DNA of 64,000 nucleotides from Leptasterias polaris (GCA_037783415.1 JAZGTN010000068.1:3286001-3350000), one strand, 5' to 3'. Shown: positions 1 to 10,571, counted from the first letter of the stretch. Notes: generated from the letters alone by a model not told the origin. Numbers and translations: made by a program.

Positions 1-287
1 GGTAATTTTGATGGTGACCGCGTGTGCTAGAAAGCAAACTCAGTTTCAATCGCATAGGCCTATATACTGTGGCTTCAAAGTAACCTTTTTAGTGTTTTTT
101 CGAAAATGTGACTACTAATTTGAAGGAATTTTGCACAGGTTGTACGATGTGTTTATTTGCAAACTAGAAGACTGGTATTTATTTACCCCAACACCCCTCC
201 AGCCACCCCCAAAGGAAGATGCACGGTAACGGTAGTTTACCGTTCAAATAATATATAAATTTAACTGTATAGGCCTACGGTACTCAC

Positions 288-501
288 CTGGTTTCGTAAA
301 CGGTGAAGGGTTGAACCAAATTCCGAATACAAGTGCAAACACAGAGATTACAATGCCGTGGATGCAGGCGACAGTCCTCCCATTCCACATGTAGCTCCGA
401 TGGGGCTGATGGAAGATGAGGAACCAGAATAAAACAGTCCAAGTACTAAATGAGATGATCACACCACCACCGATCTTCAGTCCACTCACTTCGTACATCA
501 T
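288..501 (-). CDS. 5' coding exon of a TLC-domain (TLCD4/TMEM56-like) multi-pass membrane protein
   Basis: Reading the minus strand from a double Met (MMYEV) at 501, the exon encodes about 71 residues. It has two strongly hydrophobic segments (around residues 9-29, GGGVIISFSTWTVLFWFLIF, and 45-65) separated by SYMWNGRTVACIHGIV. That loop fits the conserved W-N-S/G-R-x-V-x-x-x-H signature at the start of TLC (TRAM/LAG1/CLN8) domains. The exon ends in CCAG|GTGAGT, a good donor, so the rest of the gene lies left of the window. The frame stays open upstream to 690, but that part is low quality and probably 5' UTR. Family assignment is by pattern only; TLC proteins sit in internal or plasma membranes and affect lipid composition. 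Other small multi-pass proteins are possible. Confidence 0.55.
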
Positions 502-1052
502 GTTTGTTTTACTCCGTGCCTTGGTAGCTTGGACGGTGAAACGTACTTTTCCGGCACTTGACGATAATAACTGCCTTATATAATACTGAAGTAGCTGATT
601 TACATAAATATGCAACGACTTCAATAATCCTCTCCAATCGCTGGTCTTCGAAAGGCAGCGAATCGGACATGTCGTATCGTGGCCGAGCACAGTGAGGTAT
701 CGGTTCGGTTCCCGGTCGTTGCCCTCTACAACAATTGCTTTGTCCTATTCTACCTCCATGCATACACCAACAAGATTGCATGCACATATTGAATCTTTGT
801 TTCCAGTGAAATAGACTTAAGATGAATGAATAAAGCATATTGAGTGAGATATTGATGAATTGCACAATAAGGACTCATAATATAAGAACCAAACCGGAAC
901 TATTTTCCGTTGTTATTATTCACTCCCCGGCCCACAATAGCCATGTGGATCAAGAACTCATACACCACTTACTCAATTGCGTCAGCACCAAATATCCAGA
1001 GGTGATTTCAACCATTATGCACATTTCACTTCTTTTGCCTAATCCCGGGTAA
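502..1052. other. Presumed 5' flank of the TLC gene; no gene seen
   Basis: About 550 bases upstream of the TLC exon. Short ORFs occur on both strands but have no recognisable domain. A promoter would be expected here, but I cannot point to a specific TATA or initiator element. Confidence 0.3.
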
Positions 1053-1252
1053 AGACCCATTGCACAACGCGCAGCGCGCAAACACGCGCGTCTCCTGTCC
1101 GCTATTTTGGGTGTCAAAACGTGCACAAAAAGATGGTACACGTGTTTACGCACGTGTAAACACGTGTACCATCCTTTTGTGCACGTTTTGACACCCAAAA
1201 TGGCGGACAGGAGACGCGCGTGCAAGTGCGCTGCGGGTTGTGCAATGGGTCT
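1053..1252. mobile_element. 200-bp near-perfect palindromic foldback element (MITE-like)
   Basis: The whole interval is one hairpin. The left end AGACCCATTGCACAACGC pairs with the right end ending in TTGTGCAATGGGTCT, and the inner arms (TGTCAAAACGTGCACAAAA and its complement) meet around 1150. Arms are about 95 bp with few mismatches and almost no loop. It contains no ORF of interest. The left half of the TIR element described at 5354-6063 starts immediately to its right. Confidence 0.8.
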
Positions 1253-1545
1253 ATAGACTGTGCAAGTCCCGCGCGTATCGGAGCGAGAAAACACGTCAAG
1301 CGAAGAAAATATTTTTGTCTGAAATCAAATCATTGTTTTTAAATTAGATCTATGACAAAATCTGACCAACAAAAATAATCATTACAATTGGTATAACATT
1401 AGTGTTAGCTTACATAATAATAACACAACTCATTTGTTAGTTTTTGTTGAAACAAACTAAAACTCTTGATCAGTATGCTTATATTTGATCTTAACTTTTT
1501 AAGAACCCCTTTTGTAAATCCACGCCTGACCCTGCCTGAGTACGT
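1253..1545. mobile_element. Left-half copy of the ATAGACTGTGCAAG TIR element
   Basis: Starts TATAGACTGTGCAAGTC and matches the left part of the full copy at 5354-6063 through ACACGTCAA, the TGACAAAATCTGA block and the TTAACTTTTTA block. The right half and right inverted repeat are missing here. Non-coding. Confidence 0.65.
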
Positions 1546-1791
1546 GCAACCATTGATCTCCATTATACTGACTGGGATAGGACATCTGCATACAAAAACG
1601 GCAACCGTGCGCGTTTGCGAGAGGGGAGTTTGAATTTAAACGGCGCGGCGGCGCACGAGTCTGCCCACAACACAAATAAATTATTTTCGGGGTCGTGGAA
1701 AAATCTTACTCTGTTTTTTCCCGTATTTAAAGGTTTCTTTATAAAAATCAAGGGCCGTCACCGTAGTCAAAACATGTTATTATTTACAAAT

Positions 1792-1871
1792 ATGGTAAAT
1801 TCTTGTGCTTCGGTAGGTTGCCGATCCTCGGGAGATTTGTATGGACGAGAAAATCGGATTTCCTTTCACAG
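1792..1871 (+). CDS. Orphan first exon of a THAP zinc-finger protein
   Basis: ATG at 1792 opens a frame with the THAP amino terminus: Met, then C-x4-C at residues 5 and 10 (SCASVGC), then a loop and ISFHR, where THAP proteins continue F-P. The exon ends in CACAG|GTAAGTG, an excellent donor in phase 2. No following exon was found within the window, which is filled by repeats from 2.4 kb on. THAP domains bind DNA and occur in host regulators and in P-element-like transposases, so this could be either. Only a third of the domain is present. Confidence 0.45.
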
Positions 1872-2419
1872 GTAAGTGCTGTAGTCTGCAAAAAAAGACA
1901 ACAAACACTGACACATAATCAATAATGTTTGCGTTTTACTTGGTTTTGCTGTTTTCAAAATAGTCTTTTAGGACTATGTATTTAAAAAAAGATGTGTTCA
2001 TGCTCTGATCTATAAATCTAGAAAAAGAAGAAACTCTCTCCAAAAAGAAATTAATCAAAGGCAAATGAAAATTAAGTTTACACTTTATCTACTGCATGCT
2101 CATCGTCACTACTGCATGCTCTTCGTGGTGGTGCTATCTGCTGGGACCGCCGCGCATGCGTATTTTTACGCAAACCCCTCTCAGCGGCATGTAGATAGGT
2201 TGCAGTATGACGTAAATCGGCCATCTTTACGGGCAGTTTGGAACACACAGTCATGCGTTTCGCGTGAGAACGGCGTGCAACACGCGCACATTTCACAAAA
2301 CTCATTGCACGATTGGTCAGTAACGCGGCTGCGTTAATAATTAGAGCGCTTGACGCGCCTTCAAGCCAAAATTCAATTTGCCCGTGAAGATGGCGTCTAT
2401 TGGGAATGGAGATCAATGG

Positions 2420-2465
2420 GAACTATCCATTGATCTCCAGTATAATGGAGATCAATGGAACTATC
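2420..2465. mobile_element. 30-bp palindrome with flanking 8-bp direct repeats (ultra-short element, copy 1)
   Basis: The core 2428-2457 has 12-bp arms CATTGATCTCCA / TGGAGATCAATG around a 6-base centre. Identical octamers GAACTATC flank it at 2420-2427 and 2458-2465, as expected of a target-site duplication. It has the same design as the copy at 61287-61337. Confidence 0.65.
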
Positions 2466-3013
2466 ATAGGGTGCGTTCGATTAGCTTCCCCGGGTCGACC
2501 CCGGTCTGCTCATCCTGGTGAGCCCCTAACCATGAGCTAATCGAACGCCAACTTCCCCCAGCATTCACACCGATGCATCTTGGGACAGCCGACCGGAACT
2601 ACTTCCATTTTGTGCCGTATGTCCGATACTTTCCGTGGATTCACGAAAACATCGTAAAATAATTATTCTCAAGGTAAAACTGCAACATTAAACAATTTGT
2701 ACAACCCCACAGTGATACAAAGGTACCCGGCTTCGAATAAAAAATACTTATTGCTCACAAAAACGCTGTTGTAATGGCGAAAATGTGTGTCAAACTTCCT
2801 AAAATGTCCCGCTGAATTACAAACAAAATGGTGGCCATTGAGAAAGTTTTTCGCCGTGACGTCATGAACCAGGGGCAGCCCCAAGTGACCCGCTCCACAA
2901 GCAGGGCACTTGGGGCTGACCCGGGTGAGCCCCGCGAATGACGTCAAAGCTATTCGAACGCACCGGGGGAAGACCTGGGTCGACCCGGGGAAGCTAATCG
3001 AACGCACCCATAG
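2465..3013. mobile_element. 539-bp TIR element with 5-bp target duplication CATAG
   Basis: The element spans 2470-3008, starting GGTGCGTTCGATTAGC and ending in the inverse (GCTAATCGAACGCACC). Terminal inverted repeats of about 30 bp carry a CCCGGGTCGACCC core. CATAG occurs at 2465-2469 and again at 3009-3013. An inner inverted pair (CCCCAAGTG / CACTTGGGG) lies near 2880-2915. It contains no transposase. A second, truncated copy begins at 63584 and runs off the right end of the window. Confidence 0.8.
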
Positions 3014-3278
3014 AAAGAGAACCCGGAGAACGCTGAGCTCGACCGCCCTCTGTGTCGTCTGTGGACGCGGCGTATCGATACCACGCGACACGCGTGTATG
3101 GCAAAATGATCATCACACTTGTAGTTGATTTGATGCATGGATCGAACAGTCACGTAATATGCTAATTTTGCCATACACGCGTAACAAAAATGGCGTACGT
3201 GCGTCCATAAAAATGGTCTCACAACGAAATCGCACGCACAATGACACACTCAGCGTTCTCCGGGTTCTATTTCTATGG
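3009..3278. mobile_element. Foldback element, about 270 bp
   Basis: The left end CATAGAAAGAGAACCCGG is matched by the inverted right end CCGGGTTCTATTTCTATG, giving TIRs of about 29 bp. An inner pair around GCCATACACGCG is also inverted. The 2470-3008 element appears to have inserted at its left edge. Confidence 0.65.
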
Positions 3279-3371
3279 GAACTATCTATATGCGCTAGGC
3301 CATCACATATCGACCATCGAACGTGCACAAACGCGCCGAGTTGTCCTATCCAGTCACTAGAGAGCAACCTC

Positions 3372-4162
3372 CAGCCTCGCTACCATGGGCAGCGCGCCGT
3401 AGCGCCCGCTAACTCCGCGTACGTCTCTAAAATTCAACGCTGATTGGCTCACCCAAAGTGACTGCTATGCGTGTACGCTTGTTAAAAGCTTGTCGGGTGC
3501 TTAGTACGCGCGTGTAAAAATGCACGTATTTCGACGCAATACATTTCAAATGAATCATGTTTTTATATGGGCACCCTAAACTGCATACAGTTAAAAGTGT
3601 ATCACAAGATTGAAAAAGAATGAGAGGGGAGCAGTTGCCCTATGACGTGTGCGTCCTTTGACGTGTGCGTCCTTTGACAGCGCGCTCTGCGTAGTGTCTA
3701 ACACAGAATGGATCAACCACAGGACTAATTAAAATATCCCTTATATTTGGATATTTCAAAGTCACACTTCCAGGGGGATATGATCGAGCGATGCATTCTG
3801 GGGAGGAAAACAACATGGCGCGGCGAGATCGTACACCACTGGGAACGAGGTTGAGCGCGCTGTCAAAGGACGCACAAGTCATAGGGCAACTGCCCCCCTC
3901 TCCAACCTCGTTCCCAGTGGTATACGATCTCGCCGGGCGCCATGTTGTTTTCTTTCAACCACAGGACTAAGCATTTTTACACGCGCGTACTAAGCGCCCG
4001 ACAGGCGCCTAGGGGCGATCGAAAGTTTTTAACAAGCGTTCACGCAGAGCTATCACTTTTGGTAAGCCAATCAGCGTTGTTTTTAGTGTTTCCCTTCCAG
4101 GGGTTAGAGACGTGCGCGGAGTTAGCTGGCGTTAGGGCGCGCTGCCCATGGTTGCGAGGCTG
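3372..4162. mobile_element. Large (791-bp) foldback element
   Basis: Left arm CAGCCTCGCTACCATGGGC and right arm GCCCATGGTTGCGAGGCTG are inverted over about 150-190 bp. The middle holds a second inverted pair (3810-3854 against 3904-3950, core ATCGTACACCACTGGGAACG). Related copies lie at 20514-20760 and 60987-61523. It has no coding capacity; ORFs inside are by-products of the GC-rich arms. Confidence 0.75.
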
Positions 4163-4189
4163 ACTAGAGAGGTTTCGCAAGGCTACGGA

Positions 4190-4362
4190 TAGACCTTATG
4201 CATATGACGTCATTTGAGTAGGGCGCCCTCACCTAGAGGTCAAAAGGAAGATGCTCATTGGCTAGTCTTGTGCGCCGCGCGTACAAATCAGCGCGTTTCC
4301 ATTGTTTCATCATCAGTTTACCTCTAAGATGGCGGCTTGGTGACGTCAATGCATAAGGTCTA
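4190..4362. mobile_element. MITE, TAGACCTTATGCAT family, copy 1
   Basis: Termini TAGACCTTATGCAT / ATGCATAAGGTCTA are inverted. The interior includes TGACGTCA and GGGCGCCCTCACC. It interrupts the left arm of the 4165-6687 composite. Confidence 0.75.
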
Positions 4363-4947
4363 TACAGATACGGATACGGATACGTCGACACTTTGTGTGT
4401 TCACGTGACGCGTAACCGTGGCTTCCGTGTTTTTCCGTGAGCGTTGACAACGGATACGGGAGCTCATACACGTACGTTAAAAACGGATACCGTTTTGCTG
4501 ATTTTAGTTGTACTTTTGCCCTAGATTAAAAACATTTTTCCCGGTATTGCTTTTAAAGGTGTCATTATTGACATAGATAGAAATGTGTTCATCATCTGTA
4601 AGCAAAAAATGGGGAAAATGCAGTATAAACAGTCGTCTCTATTTTGACCTGCTTGCCGGAAACTTTCTTTACACGCGTTTAACGTGGGGGTCCGAAAACG
4701 ATCAGTTAAACAAAAATACTTTTCAATCAAATTCTCCAATGTAACAAGAACATAATGGAGATCAATGCATGCAACCACTAAACGCAAGTTTAAACGCAGA
4801 CGCGCGATGATCGCACGAGCGTAGAATTAACGCGCGATGCAGTTTAAAGAGGACGCTGACGCCTCAACAACCGTAGACTGCAATGTAAAGGCTTCATCTA
4901 AGCGCTTTCGTCAAGTGCATCTGACATTGCGCACTCTGTAAGAGGAA

Positions 4948-5122
4948 TAGACCTTATGCATATGACGTCATTTGAGTAGGGCGCCCTCACCTAGAGGTCC
5001 AAAGGACATTGTTCATTGGCCAGTCCTGTGCGCCGCGCGTACAAATCAACGCGTTTCCATTGTTTCATCATCAGTTTACCTCTAAGATGGCGGTTTGGTG
5101 ACGTCAATGCATATAAGGTCTA
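4948..5122. mobile_element. MITE, TAGACCTTATGCAT family, copy 2
   Basis: Near-identical to 4190-4362 across its length (TGACGTCATTTGAGTAGGGC, then TTTCCATTGTTTCATCATC), with the same inverted ends. Confidence 0.75.
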
Positions 5123-5180
5123 TAAGAACACAAGGAGTTTGAACGGCCCGCCAACCCCCCACAGCGTAATTAACGCCCAA

Positions 5181-5354
5181 TAGACCCCTTGCATATGACA
5201 TCACACGCTAAAAAAGCGCCCTCACTGAGGTCAAAAAAGCGCCCTCACTGAGGTCAAAGGAGGCAGATGATTGGACGATAGGTGTTCTTTGTGCGTAAAA
5301 TAGTGTGCGTGACCTCAGGGTCCATTTAGCGTTCCGCGTTATGCAAGAGGTCTA
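5181..5354. mobile_element. MITE related to the TAGACCTTATGCAT family
   Basis: Ends TAGACCCCTTGCATATG and ATGCAAGAGGTCTA are inverted. The interior carries a 25-bp tandem duplication built on AAAAGCGCCCTCACTGAGGTC. A related inverted fragment is seen near 60719-60770. Confidence 0.65.
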
Positions 5355-6063
5355 TAGACTGTGCAAGTCTCGCGCATATCCGAACGAGAAAACACGTCAA
5401 ACGAAGAAATTTTTTATTTCTTAAATCAAATCTTTGTTTTAAATTATATCTCATGACAAAATCTGAACAACAAAAATAAATCATTAAATTTTTATGAAAT
5501 TAGTTTTAGCTTTTTAAAAAATACGCCAAAGTGTGTTAATTATTATTAAAAACAAATTAAAACTCTGGGACAAGGATGCTTTTTTGATGTTAACTTTTTA
5601 GAAACCCCTTACGCAGATTCGTGAAGGTCAAACGGGTTTTAAATTGACCCGTATCGCAGTTTAAAGAGGAATGCCGACGCCTCAACACCATAGACTGCAA
5701 TGAAAAGGGTTCGCTTTGCAATTACAGCATCTGGCGATTATAATCGCACATCCAAAACAAGCTTTTACATAAGTTTTATGATCGGAGGTGAGCACAAAAT
5801 TCTTAATTTTTTGCAATAACCGGAAGCTGAGGTCAAGTTTAATTCTCGGGTTTTCTTGTTATATTGTTGAATTGGTTTTACTTTCATATTTTGTTATCAC
5901 TTAGTATTACATTCCCAACAACATGTATAATTTTCTAGGTCATAAACTACGTTAAACTAAAATAATTGATGAAACAAAATCTCGCCCACGTAAAACTCCA
6001 TATGGTTGGGACCACTATGGTCCCGGAAGTTCGAATGCCGCGCGCGAGACTTGCACAGTCTAT
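5354..6063. mobile_element. Full-length 710-bp non-coding TIR element (ATAGACTGTGCAAG family)
   Basis: Terminal inverted repeats ATAGACTGTGCAAGTCTCG / CGAGACTTGCACAGTCTAT. The left half matches 1253-1545 and the right half matches 19783-20122, so three copies define the unit. No transposase is encoded, so it must be mobilised in trans. Confidence 0.75.
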
Positions 6064-6117
6064 TATTGATCCTAGTTGTTCAGTGGAAAAGGCATGAGGC
6101 CTCCCGGGCGCGAGCGC

Positions 6118-6211
6118 TGCGCGTCAGATAGAGAGGTTTCGCAAGCGTACGGATACGGATACAGATACAGATACGATATCCGTATCCGTTCACGTTAGAT
6201 GCGCGTCAGAT
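6118..6211. mobile_element. 70-bp insertion flanked by 12-bp direct repeats
   Basis: TGCGCGTCAGAT occurs at 6118-6129 and 6200-6211. Between them lies a segment that begins with the terminus of the 4165-6687 family (AGAGAGGTTTCGCAA) and contains a GATACGGATAC / GTATCCGTATC self-complementary core. Confidence 0.5.
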
Positions 6212-6687
6212 TTTGTTTCGCAATCATAGAGTTATGTGTCAGGCCTGGGCCAAGTATAGACACACATTGGCATATGTTTTGCGAGCATTGGAGAATTTGA
6301 TTGAATAGTATTTTTGTTTAACTGATCGTTTTCGGACCCCCACGTTAAACGCGTGTAAAGAAAGTTTCCGACAAGCATGTCGAAATAGAGACGACTGTTT
6401 ATACTGCATTTTCCCAATATTTTGCTTAGAAATGATGAACACATTTCTATCTATGTCACGAATGACATCTTTAAAAGCAATACCGGGGAAAATGTTTGTA
6501 ATTAGGGCAAAAATACAACTAAAATCAGCAAAACGGTATCCGTTTTTAACGTACGTGTATGAGCTCCCGTATCCGTTGTCAACGCGCACGCAAAACACGG
6601 AAGCCACGGTTACGCGTCACGTGAACACACAAAGTGTCGACGTATCCGTATCCGTATCTGTATCCGTAGCCTTGCGAAACCTCTCTA

Positions 6688-7204
6688 TAAAAGTACCGCT
6701 TCGGACTGCACAGTGGAGAAATGACTCGTTCGTGCATTTTAATAGTACATAATTCCGAACAAACGAACGAAACAGTATTCGCATGCGCAGTAGCTCTATG
6801 CCGCACGTATAGGTCATCCTATTGTCCGTTCGATGCGCTTTGAAATTCTGATTCTGCCGACGTTTCCTTCATTAAAATCCGACTTTCAGAAGGTAGTTAC
6901 GTTGATATTCCGGTTATACAATAATTGATATATGAATGAGAATATACTTGAATATTTCTGAGATTTTGATAACTTTGGGCCGAGTTTGGCTGGTTAAAAA
7001 TTACGGGGTTTGCTCAGTGAACCCTTTGTCTACGCATTCGTGCAGACATTTACGTGGAGCGTCGTGGAGCATTTTTAGGGAGGACGAATGAAAAATCTGA
7101 CTTTTTCAAAAACATCGTACTATTTTGATATGAATGATCGTGCCACCCTTCCAAGTCTTTTAATCTTGGCTCCATACTGCGCAAGCGCACACAGAGAGAC
7201 GGCG
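6688..7204. other. Non-coding sequence with no recognised feature
   Basis: I see no conserved protein, RNA or repeat structure in this stretch. Confidence 0.3.
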
Positions 7205-8462
7205 TGTCGCGTGTAGACTTGACTCAAGTCCCAATCCCGTGCAAGGCCCTTCCTTGCCTCATCGTCAGAAAACTATTACTTTGCGGATGCGCTCTGCATT
7301 CCCCAAACTGTTCCGCGCGCGGGACAGGGACTTGACGATCCCGCAGTTGCCTGATATGTAAATTTATTCACTTACGGCGCATTACTTGTTGTCCAATCAA
7401 ACGCGTTCAAAAAGAAGACTCGTTGATTTTTTTATTTGCAGGGGGGGGGGGGGGGGTAAAGTACTTTGTCGAGGATCGAAATGCATTAATATATATATAA
7501 ACTACAAATTTATTTGAATTCAAGTTAATATTACGTATACATTGGGATTGGTGTTGTTTGCAAATGCATACTTTAAATTGTTGACAAATGCAATTTAGCG
7601 ACTTAAAACACCCACCCCCCCCCCCCCCTCTTCCGCCCGGCAGCCATTCTGGAGATGCTTACGTCCGTAGATACATGATACGATGATACAAACGTCACAG
7701 AGTAAGGTCACATAGTAAGATGAATACTAAATGAAAGGGGCGGCACTTCCACACTCCCATTGGTTTTGTACATCTCCCCATTCGGGGAGATTTTTCTATT
7801 CAATGCGTGGAGTAGGAAACGACCCCGTCAAGTCCCTTGATCTCCACCACAATAGCTAAATTGTGTCGGTGAGGGCGCACTGGTATTATATGTCTGTACT
7901 GTGGGGCGCACCACACCAAATAAGCCAGAATTAATGCGCCAAGCTACTTATCATAATTTGTAAACCCACAACTTATTTTTAATTACAACGTTTTGGGGGT
8001 CATGCAATTAATAGATTGTGTAAATATAATAATCTATCACAACCTGGGGGTTCTGTGCTTCAACTTTTGAGGAGACTTGATAAATTTAGGCGTTAAAGTT
8101 GGCCCTATTTGACCGGGTAAGTAGAGAAGTGCTTCACGAAAACTGGCAGCAAGTCGGTTTTGGAAAAATACAAATTTTCGCGTTTTTTTCTTCTGGGGTA
8201 GTTAGCAAAAATTCCAAACGGCTGACCTGGCAAAAATTGAAAAGAATTCTGAAGTTCAGTCGTCCGAAAATATGTTTGATTGGTTTTCAAGAGGCTGAGA
8301 GACTTTCACGATTTTTTGAGTATTTTTGAATATTTATCATTTAGCATTGGTTCCTATGGGAGTTTATTTAGTGTGGTGCGCCCTGTGGCTGCATGTTGGC
8401 GCGTTACATGTGTATTAGGGACCTCGCACGAGAAAGGGACTTGAATCAAGTCTATGTCGCGT
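7205..8462. repeat. Inverted-repeat-bounded region with a nested MITE and homopolymer runs
   Basis: About 40 bases at 7208-7250 (GTAGACTTGACTCAAGTCCC) reappear inverted, with several mismatches, at 8418-8460. A G16 run at 7441-7456 and a C16 run near 7613-7628 lie inside. The nested element 7905-8382 occupies the right part. Old TIR element remains are the simplest reading. Confidence 0.45.
7899..8388. mobile_element. 478-bp MITE with 6-bp target duplication CTGTGG
   Basis: The element spans 7905-8382, with ends GGCGCACCACACCAAATAA / TTATTTAGTGTGGTGCGCC nearly perfectly inverted over about 20 bp. CTGTGG flanks both sides (7899-7904 and 8383-8388). The 76-aa ORF inside has no recognised domain. 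Confidence 0.7.
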
Positions 8463-8469
8463 GTGGTTA

Positions 8470-10112
8470 GGAAGTGCGTTACACTGCGCTTTTATCTGTG
8501 GCGGTACCAGACCTTGGACGTTTGATCTCCTGTTCGTTGTAACTCCTTGTGTTCTTATTCCTCCATGCTGTAAGTATCCTCCACTGTACTCTATCAGCTG
8601 CCAAGTGCCAGGTGTGTCGGTTCTTGATGTAAGTTCAGGTCCGTGGCTTTCAGGTCTTCATTTATTCTTTTCAGCCATGCTGTTCTTTAAACGCCCCTTG
8701 GCAGCTTGTGATGGCGTATACACTCCATATAAGCGCTTGCTTGTTGGCTGGTGTTTCATCAGGTAGTCTAAGGAGATGGCCTGTCCATCTCAGGCGTCTT
8801 TTGGCGATTATGACACTCCAAGGTTTCTCGTTGTTTTTTCATATTTTGTAGAGTCATTTTTACTGGTTTTCAATGTCTTCAGCTTTTCTTATCAGTTCTT
8901 GTTCCTTTATCTCTTTCATTGTGTTATGAAGTTTGGTGAGAACGCTATTTCTTTCTTTCCTCTGTGCGTTTCTTGAATGGTTTGAAAAAGCTCTTTTTGC
9001 TTCAATGATAGTTCTGTGATAGTGGGGTGTGTAACTTTAGTAGACTTATACCCCAAGACACCAGAGGCTGCTGATAGACATGCTTCTTTGATGTTGTTCC
9101 ATCGTTTGTTGTTGTCTGTTAAGTCTTTTCCCTCTAGAATGTTTTGATATGCACTGAGACAATAATTCCTTCGGTGTTCTAGATCTTGCAGTTTGGCCAA
9201 GTTGATTGTTTTCACTCTGGTATGCCGGTGTGTCTTCTTCTCTGGGAACAGTTTGAAGGTTGCTCTCACCAACTTGTGATCTGATGTCAAACTGCATCCT
9301 CCGAATGATCTTGTATGAGTCGGTGACATACTTCCTTAGTGTGTTAGGTACTATGTAGTCTATTTGGTTATAGTACGGGATTGCGTCGATTTGGGTTGTT
9401 TGATTGAGGGCTAGTGCACGTGGTACGATGTCTAAGACTGTGTCTGAACGTGGTATTAGTCAGAAGAAGGTCGTATTTTAGACACAGTTCAAGTAATCTT
9501 TCGCCATTACTGTTGAGATGACCTTTGCCAAACTTCCCGATGTTATTGTGAAAAGTTTTCCATGTAGAACCAGTCTTTGCATTAAAATCTCCAGCAATTA
9601 TAGTTAGTGTTTTCTTTTTATTCAGAGATGTTTTAACTGTTTCTTCCAAGGCTTCATAGAAATCATCTCTTACCTCGGGGTGTTTTTCAGTTTTTGTAGT
9701 GTCGGAGCATGCATTAATGAGGTCAACAGTTGTGTGATCATTCAGAACGATAGAAGCTGTTGCGATTCGTTGATTTATGATGTTAATCTTAGCATTGAGG
9801 CCGGCATCAATGAGGAAACCTATTCCTTGATAAGAGTTGTCCGATGGTCCCTTGTAAAAAAAGTTGTATTTGCTATTTCCATCACTGGTGTTTACAGCGC
9901 GTGATCCCGAATCGCGTAAATGCGTTTCCTGAACTGCCAATGCAAATATCGAGTAGGTTTGCATGTCATTTGCAACATCTTCCAAGCGATTATCCCTAAG
10001 GATTCCTTGCAAATTGAAGGTTCCAATGTTGAACTTCATGAAGATAGCTTTTATAGAATTAGTGGAGTGCTCAAAACAGAGTAAAAGTGACTTTAGGTGA
10101 GGAAAATTCTTT
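8470..10112 (-). mobile_element. RTE-like LINE with the reverse transcriptase deleted
   Basis: On the minus strand, an AP-endonuclease domain (9368-10039; starts MKFNIGTFNLQGIL, with VQETHL and IIAGDFNAKTG) is followed by a second piece in a shifted frame (8916-9329; SDHKLVRATF, the endonuclease C-terminal motif, then the linker). The sequence then passes at about 8870 directly to the C-terminal tail typical of such LINEs (RRLRWTGHLLRLPDET, about 8700-8800). The RT domain expected between them is absent and the remaining frames carry stops and shifts. The 5' end is near 10112, just before sequence belonging to the TIR family that also hosts the BEL element. Confidence 0.7.
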
Positions 10113-10140
10113 CCTACCTAATGTAAAGGCTTAACGTCAG

Positions 10141-10442
10141 TGTGACGAGATCATAAAGTTTTACCACATTGTTGCAATAAATTGACGAAGAAAGCTGCTT
10201 TAAACTGTTCAACTGCTTTATTACTATTCAGCTCCTTTAAACTATTTGTATAAAATTCAACAACTGTGTGTGATTTCCCTAAAACGGATAAACTTGATCA
10301 AAAGGGGAATCTGGAGAGTAAAACTTTAACGTTGAAACTTTACGAAACTCGTGTGTAGAAGTGCTTAGTCTTGAACTCAAGGCGCACAGTAACAATGAAC
10401 TTCACGCGTCAAGGGAAACAGTAAACATGTCATGTCATGACA
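10141..10442 (-). repeat. 3' LTR of the BEL/Pao element
   Basis: 302 bp, TGTGACGAGATC to GTCATGACA on the plus strand (TG...CA ends). Matches 19479-19782 except for a 2-base indel (AACGGATAAAC against AACGGCAATAAAC) and a few substitutions. Confidence 0.9.
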
Positions 10443-10571
10443 TCCCAACGCCCCAAACGTGACGGAATGTCACCAACAAAATAAACTCTAGAATACAGTC
10501 AAGGTTTGATGAGGCAAAAAATATGCTGAGAATTCCTTGTGTCCAATAATGCATATCCAAATCACAGTCCA

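Larger units (their letters stand above)
4165..6687. mobile_element. 2.5-kb composite with long inverted arms, host to several nested MITEs
   Basis: It starts TAGAGAGGTTTCGCAAGG and ends with the inverse. The left arm (4363-4740, excluding the nested insert) and right arm (6275-6687) are inverted copies of roughly 400 bp, including the GATACGGATACG stretch and the block around GGGGGTCCGAAAACGATC. Between the arms lie separate elements at 4190-4362, 4948-5122, 5181-5354, 5354-6063 and 6118-6211. The 122-aa and 106-aa ORFs in the right arm are not conserved proteins. Confidence 0.65.

Noticed and set aside
8461..8976. Plus-strand ORFs with hydrophobic residues
   Set aside because: Antisense of the LINE C-terminal tail.
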